Assembly: GCA_017394565.1 (NCBI GenBank)
Contig: JAFPXW010000406.1
Location: 1 to 7,400 of the forward strand
Length of the DNA stretch: 7,400 nt
Direction of reading: 5' to 3'
DNA from: Oscillospiraceae bacterium
GTDB taxonomy: Bacteria > Bacillota > Clostridia > Oscillospirales > Ruminococcaceae
Below, piece by piece: positions 1-5,939 of the stretch. The notes beneath the pieces are model-generated. The model did no database searches. It was not told where the DNA came from and saw only the letters and a list, made by a program, of their open reading frames with translations. The translations under genes and the position numbers were made by a program. The stretch's first letter is position 1. Each line of letters opens with the position of its first letter.

Positions 1-1
1 A

Positions 2-109
2 GTCCGCGCCGAGATCATCGCCCAGGCCGACAAGTCGATCCACAACAAGGTGAACGAGGATCTGATGGAGGAGATCGAAGCGTTTTACCACCGCGCACTG
101 GAGAAGTAG
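2..109 (+). CDS. C-terminal end of an unidentified protein (partial)
   Basis: The second frame of the plus strand is open from the window edge to a TAG at 107-109 and gives 35 residues, ending in ...EEIEAFYHRALEK. The tail is rich in Glu, Lys and Ala and looks like one or two amphipathic helices, with a run of codons ending in C or G as in the other genes here. No motif identifies the family, so no function is proposed. It is tail-to-tail with mscS, and the terminator at 259-293 lies between them. The first frame is also open across this short stretch, so the frame choice rests on codon style and on the stop position, just before the repeat cassette. Confidence 0.6.
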   Translation, partial: VRAEIIAQADKSIHNKVNEDLMEEIEAFYHRALEK

Positions 110-120
110 GGGAATTTTAT

Positions 121-149
121 TTAGTGCGTAGTGCGTGGTGCGTAGTTAA
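121..149 (+). repeat. Left heptamer array, TAGTGCG units
   Basis: Tandem 7-base units run TAGTGCG (122-128), TAGTGCG (129-135), TGGTGCG (136-142) and a degenerate TAGTTAA (143-149). The same units recur in inverted orientation at 410-444, so the two arrays bracket the intergenic cassette. The array begins 11 bases after the stop codon of the upstream partial gene. Its function is unknown. Confidence 0.85.
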
Positions 150-188
150 GCAGGCAGCCCAAATCTTTGATTTGGTGCTGATCGCTTA
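147..188. repeat. Composite hairpin next to the left heptamers
   Basis: TAAGC (147-151) pairs with GCTTA (184-188), CAGC (155-158) with GCTG (177-180), and a perfect 7-bp stem CCAAATC (159-165) with GATTTGG (169-175) around a TTT loop. A related palindrome with the same TAAGC/GCTTA ends sits at 351-393, at the other side of the cassette. It is not followed by a T-run, so it is not a convincing terminator. Confidence 0.6.
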
Positions 189-210
189 TGCATAGCTGCG
201 TAGTTTCGGT

Positions 211-228
211 GTCCGGCTTGCGCCGGAC
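211..228. repeat. Small perfect palindrome
   Basis: GTCCGGC (211-217) and GCCGGAC (222-228) form a 7-bp GC-rich stem with a TTGC loop. It lies inside the intergenic cassette 30 bases from the terminator and has no T-tract of its own. I see no specific role. Confidence 0.6.
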
Positions 229-258
229 GGATTTAAATAGTTTTATAATAAGACAAAA

Positions 259-293
259 CCCTCGACTAAGTGAGAATCATCCTTAGTCGGGGG
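259..293. terminator. Bidirectional intrinsic terminator between convergent genes
   Basis: CCCTCGACTAAG (259-270) pairs with CTTAGTCGGGGG (282-293) through 12 positions, one of them a G-T wobble, around an 11-base loop. The stem is preceded by AAAA (255-258) and followed by CTTTT (294-298), so a U-rich tail follows the hairpin whichever strand is transcribed. It fits ending both the plus-strand gene that stops at 109 and the minus-strand operon that ends with mscS at 441. Confidence 0.8.
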
Positions 294-317
294 CTTTTAG
301 TTATGAGTTATGGGGGT

Positions 318-334
318 ATGGGGCGAAGCCCCAT
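318..334. repeat. GAA-loop mini-hairpin
   Basis: ATGGGGC (318-324) and GCCCCAT (328-334) form a 7-bp stem with a GAA loop. Its core, GCGAAGC (323-329), is the sequence known for an unusually stable single-stranded DNA mini-hairpin. Just before it, AGTTATG occurs twice in tandem (299-312). No function can be assigned from sequence. Confidence 0.55.
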
Positions 335-350
335 TTATTCATCGCGCAGC

Positions 351-393
351 TAAGCAGATGCCCAGCGAGTGAACGAGCGCAGGCAGTCGCTTA
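351..393. repeat. Palindrome next to the right heptamers
   Basis: TAAGC (351-355) pairs with GCTTA (389-393), and TGCC (359-362) with GGCA (382-385). The end sequences resemble those of the hairpin at 147-188 in the same orientation. CGCAGCTA (345-352) at its edge is the inverted copy of TAGCTGCG (193-200), which adds to the mirror symmetry of the cassette. Confidence 0.45.
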
Positions 394-409
394 TACAGAG
401 TAGATACCA

Positions 410-444
410 TAACTACGCACTACGCACTACGAACTACGCACTAA
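410..444 (-). repeat. Right heptamer array, inverted copy of the left one
   Basis: Read on the plus strand, the units are CGCACTA (416-422), CGCACTA (423-429), CGAACTA (430-436) and CGCACTA (437-443), preceded by TAACTA. These are the reverse complement of the TAGTGCG units at 121-149. The outermost CTA (441-443) is also the stop codon (TAG) of mscS, so the array starts exactly where the coding sequence ends. Confidence 0.85.
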
Positions 445-1295
445 TGCACCTGCACCTCCACCTGCGGATACGGGATATGGACGCCGTTCTGATCGAAGGC
501 GGCTTTCACCTGTTCGTGGAGGTCGTAGTACAGACTCCAGTAATGCTCGTGCGTCGTCCATGCGCGGACGTACAGATCGACACTCGAATCCGCAAGCTTG
601 CCGATGCGGACGGTCGGTGCCGGTGTCTGGAGGACGTTCGGGTGCTGCTTGAGCAGTTCCTGGATCAGGGATTTCGCATGGTCGGCATCGTCACTGTAGC
701 TGATCGGAAAGCTCAGATCCAGCCGCCGGTTCGGTGTCTCGGTGTAATTGAGGATCACCGCATCCGAAATTTTCCCGTTCGGGATGAAGACCGTCGTGCC
801 GTCATCGCGCCGCAGCTTGGTCTGGAGGATGGCGATGCTCTCCACCGTTCCGGTGATGCCGTCGAATTCCACGAAATCCCCGACCTTCAGCGGCTTCGAG
901 AACAGGATGATAAAGCCGCCGGCGATGTTCGAGAGCGAATTTTGCAGCGCCAGTCCGATCGCCAGTCCTGCGGTGCCGATCACGGTGATGATGGACGTCA
1001 TCGGTACACCCAGCACCGACAGCACAATGACCGCAAGGATCACATACAGCACCGCACTCACCAGCGAACACAGGAAACTGCCGGCCGTGCGGTCGACCTT
1101 GCTGCGATCCATGCCGCGGTTCATCGCCTTCACCACGATGCGGTTGATGACCACGCCCATCACGAATACCACCGCCGCAAATCCCAGCGACGGCAGCAAT
1201 CCTTTCACAAATTCGCCGATGGACTGGAACAGCCCCGTGACGTTCTCGGTCTCCTCCGTCAGGATCTCGGCGATCTCATTTTCTGTCGGCTGCAT
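441..1295 (-). CDS. mscS: Small-conductance mechanosensitive channel, MscS family
   Basis: The 284-residue product is a homoheptameric inner-membrane channel that opens under membrane tension and releases solutes during hypo-osmotic shock. The length is close to E. coli MscS (286). Three membrane segments are visible at about 31-52, 73-96 and 100-131. The last is the pore helix, with the typical Gly/Ala pattern GLAIGLALQNSLSNIAGG. The beta domain follows (about 135-185, with VGDFVEFDGITGTV and IPNGK at 171-175), then the alpha/beta vestibule ending in IPYPQVEV, as in E. coli. A GTG lies one codon upstream, but AGGAGG (1302-1307) is 6 bases from the ATG and only 3 from the GTG, so the ATG is chosen. 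The gene lies 18 bases after the S41 protease stop and is the last gene of the unit. The family is certain; its link to the division genes is positional only. Confidence 0.95.
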   Translation of the reverse strand: MQPTENEIAEILTEETENVTGLFQSIGEFVKGLLPSLGFAAVVFVMGVVINRIVVKAMNRGMDRSKVDRTAGSFLCSLVSAVLYVILAVIVLSVLGVPMTSIITVIGTAGLAIGLALQNSLSNIAGGFIILFSKPLKVGDFVEFDGITGTVESIAILQTKLRRDDGTTVFIPNGKISDAVILNYTETPNRRLDLSFPISYSDDADHAKSLIQELLKQHPNVLQTPAPTVRIGKLADSSVDLYVRAWTTHEHYWSLYYDLHEQVKAAFDQNGVHIPYPQVEVQVH

Positions 1296-1301
1296 CACGT
1301 T

Positions 1302-1307
1302 CCTCCT
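1302..1307 (-). promoter_or_regulatory. Ribosome binding site of mscS
   Basis: AGGAGG on the minus strand, 6 bases before the ATG at 1293-1295 and 3 bases before the GTG at 1296-1298. The spacing favours the ATG. The site lies in the 18-base gap after the S41 protease stop codon (TGA, 1314-1316), close enough for translational coupling. Confidence 0.8.
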
Positions 1308-1313
1308 GTTCGG

Positions 1314-2504
1314 TCATTCTGCGGCTTGCAGCGCCTCGATGCCGGCTGCAAGCTGCGGATCGGTGTCGGGATCAATGGCGGAAACGTCCGTATCCTCCGC
1401 CGGCTCCACGACTTCGTCCGGTTCAAGCCCCACGCCGTGGTAGCATTCGGACTTGGTCGTCTGGTACGTTGCCACGGTCAGCGTCAGTCCGCCGCCGTCT
1501 GCCATGCGCGAGGTCGTCTGCATCACGCCCTTGCCGTAGGTCGTCTGGCCGATGAGCTTCGCACCCTTGAAATCACGCAGGGACGCCGAAAACAGCTCCG
1601 CCGCACTCGCGGAATGGCCATTGACGAGAACGACCATCGGCAGATCCATCTCGGAGGCGTCGGAATAGACCGCGGTCTCGGTCGTGCCGTCCTGATAGGT
1701 CGCCGTGGCGATCACGCCCTCCGGCAGCAGCGGATCGAGGATGGCTTCGAGGGAAGTCAGCAGACCGCCGCCGTTGTTGCGAACGTCGAACAAGAGCGCA
1801 TCTGCGCCGTTTGCGATCATCTCGTCCAGCGCGTCCTGGAACTGCTCGTCCGTATTCTCGCGGAAATTCGTGATGCGGATATAGCCGATGTGGTTATCGA
1901 GGAGCTCCGCCTTGACCGTCTTGACATCGAAGCTGCGGCGTGTGATGGTGTATTCGACCTCGTGGGAATTGCGCAGGATGGTCAGATGAACCTTGGTATT
2001 CTCGTCGCCGCGCACCATATCGACGGCTTCGGTATACTCCATTTCGGAAACCGCCTGTCCTTCCACGCCGATGATGATATCGCCCGCCAGCAGGCCGCCC
2101 TGCTGCGCCGGGGAGCCTTCCTCGGTCTCGATGATCTCCATATTGCCGTCGTCCGTCGGCTGCACGGTGACGCCGATGCCGACCGTTTTGCCGGATTCCT
2201 TGGTCATCATCGCGTCGTACTCCTCGTCGGTGAGGTAGACCGAGTACGGATCGTCCAGACCGGCAACATAGCCCTTCAGGATGCCGTCCAGGAGGGCTTC
2301 CTCATCGAGATCCTTCTGGTAAAAATGCTCGCGGACGTAGGTGTCGAGGGCTTCCAGACGTTCGTATTTCTCTGCTTTTTCCTTGACCGCCTGCACCTTG
2401 GTATTGAACCTTTGGAGCGTCAGGAAGGACGTCACGATAAACGTCAGCGCACACACGATCGCGGCGACGCTGATGGTCACACCAAGACTGACTTTTTTGT
2501 TCAT
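1314..2504 (-). CDS. ctpA: S41 carboxy-terminal processing protease with PDZ domain
   Basis: This is a 396-residue serine protease of the CtpA/CtpB/Prc family, which cuts or degrades proteins outside the membrane from their C-termini. An uncleaved membrane anchor covers about 7-29, with lysines before it, so the rest is extracytoplasmic. A helical N-terminal part contains DDPYSVYL (84-91). The PDZ domain follows (about 107-178, GIGVTV and AGDIIIGVEG), then the S41 core with DVRNNGGG (240-247). The catalytic pair is visible: Ser300 in GHSASAAE and Lys325 in TYGKG, 25 residues apart as in E. coli Prc, with Gln329 at the usual third position. AAGGAG (2515-2520) lies 10 bases before the ATG. In B. 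subtilis ctpB also lies near ftsEX. Likely substrates here are the neighbouring M23 hydrolase or other wall enzymes, which is inference. Confidence 0.93.
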   Translation of the reverse strand: MNKKVSLGVTISVAAIVCALTFIVTSFLTLQRFNTKVQAVKEKAEKYERLEALDTYVREHFYQKDLDEEALLDGILKGYVAGLDDPYSVYLTDEEYDAMMTKESGKTVGIGVTVQPTDDGNMEIIETEEGSPAQQGGLLAGDIIIGVEGQAVSEMEYTEAVDMVRGDENTKVHLTILRNSHEVEYTITRRSFDVKTVKAELLDNHIGYIRITNFRENTDEQFQDALDEMIANGADALLFDVRNNGGGLLTSLEAILDPLLPEGVIATATYQDGTTETAVYSDASEMDLPMVVLVNGHSASAAELFSASLRDFKGAKLIGQTTYGKGVMQTTSRMADGGGLTLTVATYQTTKSECYHGVGLEPDEVVEPAEDTDVSAIDPDTDPQLAAGIEALQAAE

Positions 2505-2542
2505 ATCTGCTGTTCTCCTTTGTATGCCTCGTTACGAAAATC

Positions 2543-2572
2543 GGGGCACACCTGCCAGCCGCAGATGTCCCC
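2543..2572. terminator. Stem-loop before the S41 gene (terminator or attenuator)
   Basis: On the minus strand GGGGACATCTGC pairs with GCAGGTGTGCCCC, 12 pairs including one U-G wobble and one bulged G, around a GGCTG loop. GATTTTCG follows, a short T-run. On the plus strand the same palindrome is followed by TTTTCTCTT. It sits in the leader of the S41 gene, 38 bases before its start codon. Without the MITE it would lie only about 7 bases after the M23 stop, so it looks like the native end structure of the ftsEX-M23 message, with partial read-through into the next two genes. Confidence 0.6.
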
Positions 2573-2582
2573 TTTTCTCTTA

Positions 2583-2743
2583 GAGCCTGTTTAAGATCTG
2601 GAGATAGACGGATTTTCGAGCAGGTTTGTGACGTATCAAAGCATGAAATCCGCAGGAATACTGTATGTATTGCAAGGATTTCAGGCAAAGATACGGTGCA
2701 AAGATGCCGAAAAGACGGCTGTTGGAAGATTTTAAACAGGCTC
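2583..2743. mobile_element. MITE-like element, 161 bp, 17-bp terminal inverted repeats
   Basis: The ends are GAGCCTGTTTAAGATCT (2583-2599) and, inverted, GAGCCTGTTTAAAATCT (2743-2727), identical at 16 of 17 positions. A direct TTA flanks both sides (2580-2582 and 2744-2746), a 3-bp target duplication. No transposase is encoded. The GAGCCTG ends and TNA-type duplication recall the IS5 family, IS1031-like group, which is inference from memory of the family. Similarity between the two arms extends far beyond the terminal repeats: 2583-2651 and 2743-2676 can be aligned to each other with one gap, and the centre (2652-2675) holds an AATAC/GTATT hairpin. The right-hand target copy is also the TAA stop codon of the M23 gene. 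Confidence 0.8.
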
Positions 2744-4213
2744 TTAATAATTCAAGTAGCCGCTCGGATCCACGGCAGTTCCGTTCTTGCGGATCTCGAA
2801 ATGCAGATGGAAGCCGGTCGACCAGCCGGTGGAGCCGACATAGCCGATGGTATCGCCCTTGTTGACGTACTGGTTGAGCGAGACCGTGATGCTCTCCATA
2901 TGGCCGTACAGCGTGGAATACGTTCCATCGTCGTGCATAATGATGACGTGGTTGCCGTAGCCGTTGCCGCAGCAGTTCGAGCTTTTGCCGTAATTATGGG
3001 TGCAGGTGTTGACGGCGCGGATGACGGTACCGGACTTCGATGCCACGACCGCCGCGCCCTGATTCTGCGCGATGTCGATGCCCTTGTGCAGGGTGCCCCA
3101 GCGGTAGCCGTAGGTGCTCGAAATATAGTAATGTCCCGGACACGGCCAGCCGAAGGAAGCATTGCTGTAATCCTGCGTCGGCGCTTCGGTCGGTGCCTGT
3201 GTGGGAGCCTCTGTCGCGGGCTGCTGGGGTGTGGGAGTTGCCGGTGCCGCCGGGGTTTCCGGAGAAGGTGCCGCCGGATTGGTCGTCTGCTGGGCAGCCT
3301 TCTTGGCATCCTCGGCGGCTTTTTTCGCAGCAGCTTCCTCCGCGGCCTTCTTAGCCGCAGCCTCGGCAGCTGACTTTTCCGCAGCACGTTTCTTGGCTTC
3401 CTCCTCGGCACGGCGGATCTCCTCGAGGATCTCCTTTTCGGCTTCATCCGCAAGGCGGTTCTGCTCCTCAAGCTCCTCGATGGACTTGTTGGCATTCACC
3501 TGCTCCTGCGCCAGGCGCTTCTTCTCGGCTTCGGAATCGGCGTAAGCTTTCTGGAGCTCGCCCATGGAGTCCTTCATCTCGTTCTGCTTGGCTTCGAGGT
3601 CTGCCTGCTGCTGCTCCTCCTGCTCCTTCTGGGCTTCGAGGGTGGTGAGGTTGCCGTGGTATTCCTCCAGTTCGTCCTTCAGACCGTTGACAAGCTCGTC
3701 ATCGTGACGCGCCACGCAGGAGATGAGTTCATACTTCGACAAGAGATCGTAGAAATCCGTTGCGCCGACCAGCGCCGAGGCCAGGCTGTCGTTGCCGTTG
3801 ACGTACATCGCGCGGAGGCGGAGCTTGAATTCCTTCAGGCCCTTGTCAATGTCCTCCTCCTGGCGGTCGATGGTATTCTCCATCGCTGCGATCTCCACAT
3901 CCGACTGCGCCAGTGCCGCCTTGATGTTCTCCAGCTCCGTATCAAGGATCTGGAGGTTGCTCTCAATGGCAGAGATCTTGCCGGTGAGCGTCGCCTGGTA
4001 GGCTTCCTCCGCCTTCTGATCCTGCGAATACTGCCTGAGCTGTTCCTCGTAGGCAGCGATCTTCTTGTTATTGGCTTCTTTCTGGGCTTCGAGTTCCGCG
4101 ATCGTAGCAGCCTGCGCTGTCACGGGCGCTTTCCGGGAAGGCTGCGCCATGCCGGCGATGCAGGCAAATGCCAGAACTGCCGCTGCCAGGCGCTTTCCAT
4201 TCTGTTTTCTCAT
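2744..4213 (-). CDS. Secreted coiled-coil murein hydrolase, M23 (LytM) family; probable FtsEX partner
   Basis: The 489-residue product starts with a signal peptide (basic MRKQNGKR, hydrophobic stretch, probable cleavage after AQA near residue 35). A long coiled coil rich in Glu, Gln, Lys and Ala covers about 37-308, then a Pro/Thr linker (about 310-348, APTQ/APTE units), then the M23 domain (about 353-488). The zinc ligands are present: His376 and Asp380 in HKGID, and His471 in HLHFEI; His438 and His469 are the other active-site histidines. It is therefore probably an active endopeptidase, unlike EnvC, which has lost these residues. An insertion with Cys404, Cys414 and Cys415 lies inside the domain. 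Coiled coil plus wall enzyme is the architecture of FtsEX partners (EnvC, PcsB, CwlO). An ATG two codons upstream (4217-4219) is only 3 bases from AAGGA; the chosen ATG is 9 bases away. Confidence 0.92.
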   Translation of the reverse strand: MRKQNGKRLAAAVLAFACIAGMAQPSRKAPVTAQAATIAELEAQKEANNKKIAAYEEQLRQYSQDQKAEEAYQATLTGKISAIESNLQILDTELENIKAALAQSDVEIAAMENTIDRQEEDIDKGLKEFKLRLRAMYVNGNDSLASALVGATDFYDLLSKYELISCVARHDDELVNGLKDELEEYHGNLTTLEAQKEQEEQQQADLEAKQNEMKDSMGELQKAYADSEAEKKRLAQEQVNANKSIEELEEQNRLADEAEKEILEEIRRAEEEAKKRAAEKSAAEAAAKKAAEEAAAKKAAEDAKKAAQQTTNPAAPSPETPAAPATPTPQQPATEAPTQAPTEAPTQDYSNASFGWPCPGHYYISSTYGYRWGTLHKGIDIAQNQGAAVVASKSGTVIRAVNTCTHNYGKSSNCCGNGYGNHVIIMHDDGTYSTLYGHMESITVSLNQYVNKGDTIGYVGSTGWSTGFHLHFEIRKNGTAVDPSGYLNY

Positions 4214-4222
4214 AAGCATCGT

Positions 4223-4227
4223 TCCTT
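4223..4227 (-). promoter_or_regulatory. Ribosome binding site of the M23 gene
   Basis: AAGGA on the minus strand. It is 3 bases from the ATG at 4217-4219 and 9 bases from the ATG at 4211-4213, so the second is the likelier start, although both are in frame and would give the same mature protein. A 6-bp hairpin, GGCAGG/CCTGCC (4232-4237 with 4244-4249), lies just upstream in the gap after ftsX. Confidence 0.6.
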
Positions 4228-4255
4228 CTTTGGCAGGATCGCCCCTGCCGCAAGA

Positions 4256-5161
4256 TTACACGTTGATGTATTTTCTGGTACTGATCGAACTGCCGACCGC
4301 GCCGATGAGCGCACCGCCGATGACGTAGCTGGCGGCGACCGGCAGATAGATGTCGCTGAACTGGATGATATTTCCCATGCCGATGATGGAGAGCAGTGCG
4401 ACCTGATTCTGGAGCGTCTCCACGACCGCCTTATACACGACAGCGGTCAGCACAAAGGCGATCACGCCGGCAAAAAAGCCCGTGACCATGCCCTCTACAA
4501 AGAACGGGAAACGGATGAAGCTGTCGGTCGCGCCGACGTACTTCATGATCTGGATCTCCTCGCGGCGGGAGTAGACGGAGGTCTTGGTCGTATTGGAAAT
4601 AATGACCATCGACACAATGACCATCGCCAGAATGATCGCGCCCATGACAAGCGTCAGGATGCGGCGCAGCTGGACGAGGATATTGACGAAATCATACGGC
4701 GCACGGATGGAATAGATATGATCGAAATTCCGGATCTGTGCGATCGTGGCGCTGATCTCGCTGATGTCGCCGACCTTGATGCGGTAGGCATCGACCAGCG
4801 GATTGTCGTCGCCGAGGGACTCGAACAGCACCTCGTATTCCGCCATGCTCGCTTTCAGGGATTCGTAGGCTTCCTCCTTGGAATAGAAGTTCACGCCCGT
4901 GACATTGGGCATACCGCGCAGATTATTGCCGATCTGTTCGAGGGCTTCGTCGTCCGTGTCGTCGTCGAGGTAGACAATGACCTCGTTCTTCTGCTCGATG
5001 CCGCCGATGATGGACGTGACATTGAAGTACGCCAGCACCGAGAGCCCCACCAGCAGGAGGGACACGAGCAGCACGCAGAACGACGCGAACGCCATCATGC
5101 GGTTTTTCCAGACATTATCGATGCCCTGCCCGACCAGATATTTAATTCCACTCGCTTTCAT
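4256..5161 (-). CDS. ftsX: Cell division protein FtsX (membrane subunit of FtsEX)
   Basis: This 301-residue membrane protein pairs with FtsE and passes its ATP-driven conformational change to a wall hydrolase or its activator outside the cell. Four membrane segments are seen at about 22-46, 167-190, 219-245 and 274-294. The large extracytoplasmic domain lies between the first and second (about 47-165), the surface that binds the coiled-coil partner in other species. SRREEIQIMKYVGAT (198-212), before the third segment, is the conserved cytoplasmic FtsX/MacB-like motif. The start overlaps the end of ftsE by 20 bases, and AGGAGG (5167-5172) lies inside the ftsE codons for Ile-Gly-Gly, 5 bases before the ATG. 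The M23 gene follows after 42 bases. Confidence 0.96.
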   Translation of the reverse strand: MKASGIKYLVGQGIDNVWKNRMMAFASFCVLLVSLLLVGLSVLAYFNVTSIIGGIEQKNEVIVYLDDDTDDEALEQIGNNLRGMPNVTGVNFYSKEEAYESLKASMAEYEVLFESLGDDNPLVDAYRIKVGDISEISATIAQIRNFDHIYSIRAPYDFVNILVQLRRILTLVMGAIILAMVIVSMVIISNTTKTSVYSRREEIQIMKYVGATDSFIRFPFFVEGMVTGFFAGVIAFVLTAVVYKAVVETLQNQVALLSIIGMGNIIQFSDIYLPVAASYVIGGALIGAVGSSISTRKYINV

Positions 5162-5834
5162 CTGCGCCTCCTATGATCTCATCGTAGACGATCTCGCCCT
5201 GTGCGATGTTGATGATACGTCCGCCGAAATGACGCACGAGGTCATGCTCATGGGTGACCATGAGGACGGTCGTGCCGCAGGCGTTGATGCCCTTGAGGAG
5301 ATCGACGATCTCGTAGGACAGCTCGGGATCAATATTTCCGGTCGGCTCATCGGCAATGATGAGCTTGGGATCGTTGACGAGCGCACGCGCGATGGCGACA
5401 CGCTGCTTCTCACCGCCGGACAATTCGTTCGGGTAGGAATTGGTTTTCGCCTGCAATCCGACGAGCGAGATCACATACGGAACACGCTTGCGGATATATT
5501 TCGCCGGCGCGTCGATCACGCGCAGAACGAAGGCGATATTTTCATAGACCGTCATGGACGGGATCAGCCGGAAATCCTGAAAGACGATGCCGATGGTGCG
5601 GCGCAGTTCCGGGATCTTGCGGCGTTTGAGCTTGCCGAGGTGGTAGCCGTTGACGTAGACCTTGCCTTCGGTGGCGTCGATCTCCTTGAGCAGGAGCTTG
5701 ATCATGGTGCTTTTGCCGGCACCGGACGATCCGACAACGAACGCAAAATCGCCGTCATTGATCTTCAGGCTGACATGATTGAGAGCGTCCACGCCGCTGG
5801 AATACGTCACGGACACATCCTTTAGTTCTACCAT
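5142..5834 (-). CDS. ftsE: Cell division ATP-binding protein FtsE
   Basis: The 230-residue cytoplasmic ATPase of the FtsEX complex has every motif of an ABC nucleotide-binding domain: Walker A GSSGAGKST (35-43), Q-loop Gln86 in VFQDFRL, signature LSGGEKQR (138-145), Walker B LIIADEP (158-164, catalytic Glu163) and H-loop His195 in VTHEHD. The length is normal for FtsE, and the pairing with ftsX settles the assignment among ABC ATPases. The 198-base spacer upstream holds a stem-loop and promoter-like sequences, so the operon probably starts here, perhaps with some read-through from the regulator. The upstream AAAGG is about 13 bases from the ATG, so the ribosome site is weak for this window. 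Confidence 0.97.
   Translation of the reverse strand: MVELKDVSVTYSSGVDALNHVSLKINDGDFAFVVGSSGAGKSTMIKLLLKEIDATEGKVYVNGYHLGKLKRRKIPELRRTIGIVFQDFRLIPSMTVYENIAFVLRVIDAPAKYIRKRVPYVISLVGLQAKTNSYPNELSGGEKQRVAIARALVNDPKLIIADEPTGNIDPELSYEIVDLLKGINACGTTVLMVTHEHDLVRHFGGRIINIAQGEIVYDEIIGGADESEWN
5167..5172 (-). promoter_or_regulatory. Ribosome binding site of ftsX inside ftsE
   Basis: AGGAGG on the minus strand, 5 bases before the ftsX ATG (5159-5161). It is encoded in the last codons of ftsE, and the two genes overlap by 20 bases, so translation of ftsX is probably coupled to that of ftsE. This fits the equal need for both subunits. Confidence 0.8.
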
Positions 5835-5860
5835 AATTGTGGGGTTACCTTTCTGTAGCT

Positions 5861-5939
5861 CTACAATGCGTAAATTGTGGTGTCACCTGCGAGTCTTGTA
5901 TTTCTATTGTCGATTTTGTCGATTCTCTGTGCATTGTAG
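5861..5939. repeat. Inverted and tandem repeats in the ftsE leader
   Basis: CTACAATGC (5861-5869) and GCATTGTAG (5931-5939) are a perfect 9-bp inverted pair 61 bases apart. Between them TTGTCGATT occurs twice in direct tandem (5907-5915 and 5916-5924). They overlap the candidate promoters of ftsE, so an operator or a leader hairpin is possible. Confidence 0.6.

Noticed and set aside
270..285. Fur-box-like sequence GTGAGAATCATCC
   Set aside because: It is the loop and stem edge of the terminator between two gene ends, with no promoter nearby, and it matches a Fur site only partly.
121..444. CRISPR-like array
   Set aside because: The units are 7 bases long, directly adjacent, without spacers, and the two groups point in opposite directions.
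1296..1298. GTG start for mscS
   Set aside because: It is only 3 bases from AGGAGG, while the next codon is ATG at the favourable distance of 6.
1304..1317. ATG overlapping the S41 stop codon (ATGA)
   Set aside because: The frame starting there closes after 13 codons and crosses the mscS start, so it is not a gene.
369..2594. Long plus-strand open frame of 741 codons
   Set aside because: It lies antisense to mscS and the S41 gene, which have clear family motifs and ribosome sites. Its product is rich in His, Arg and Asp with no recognisable domain, as expected for a shadow in GC-rich DNA.
2752..3495. Minus-strand Arg/Pro-rich open frame of 247 codons
   Set aside because: It is an alternative frame of the M23 gene. 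The low-complexity composition comes from the Ala/Lys repeats and Pro linker of the real frame.
3656..5176. Plus-strand open frame of 506 codons
   Set aside because: It is antisense to the M23 gene and ftsX and has the same biased His/Arg/Asp composition, so it is a shadow frame.
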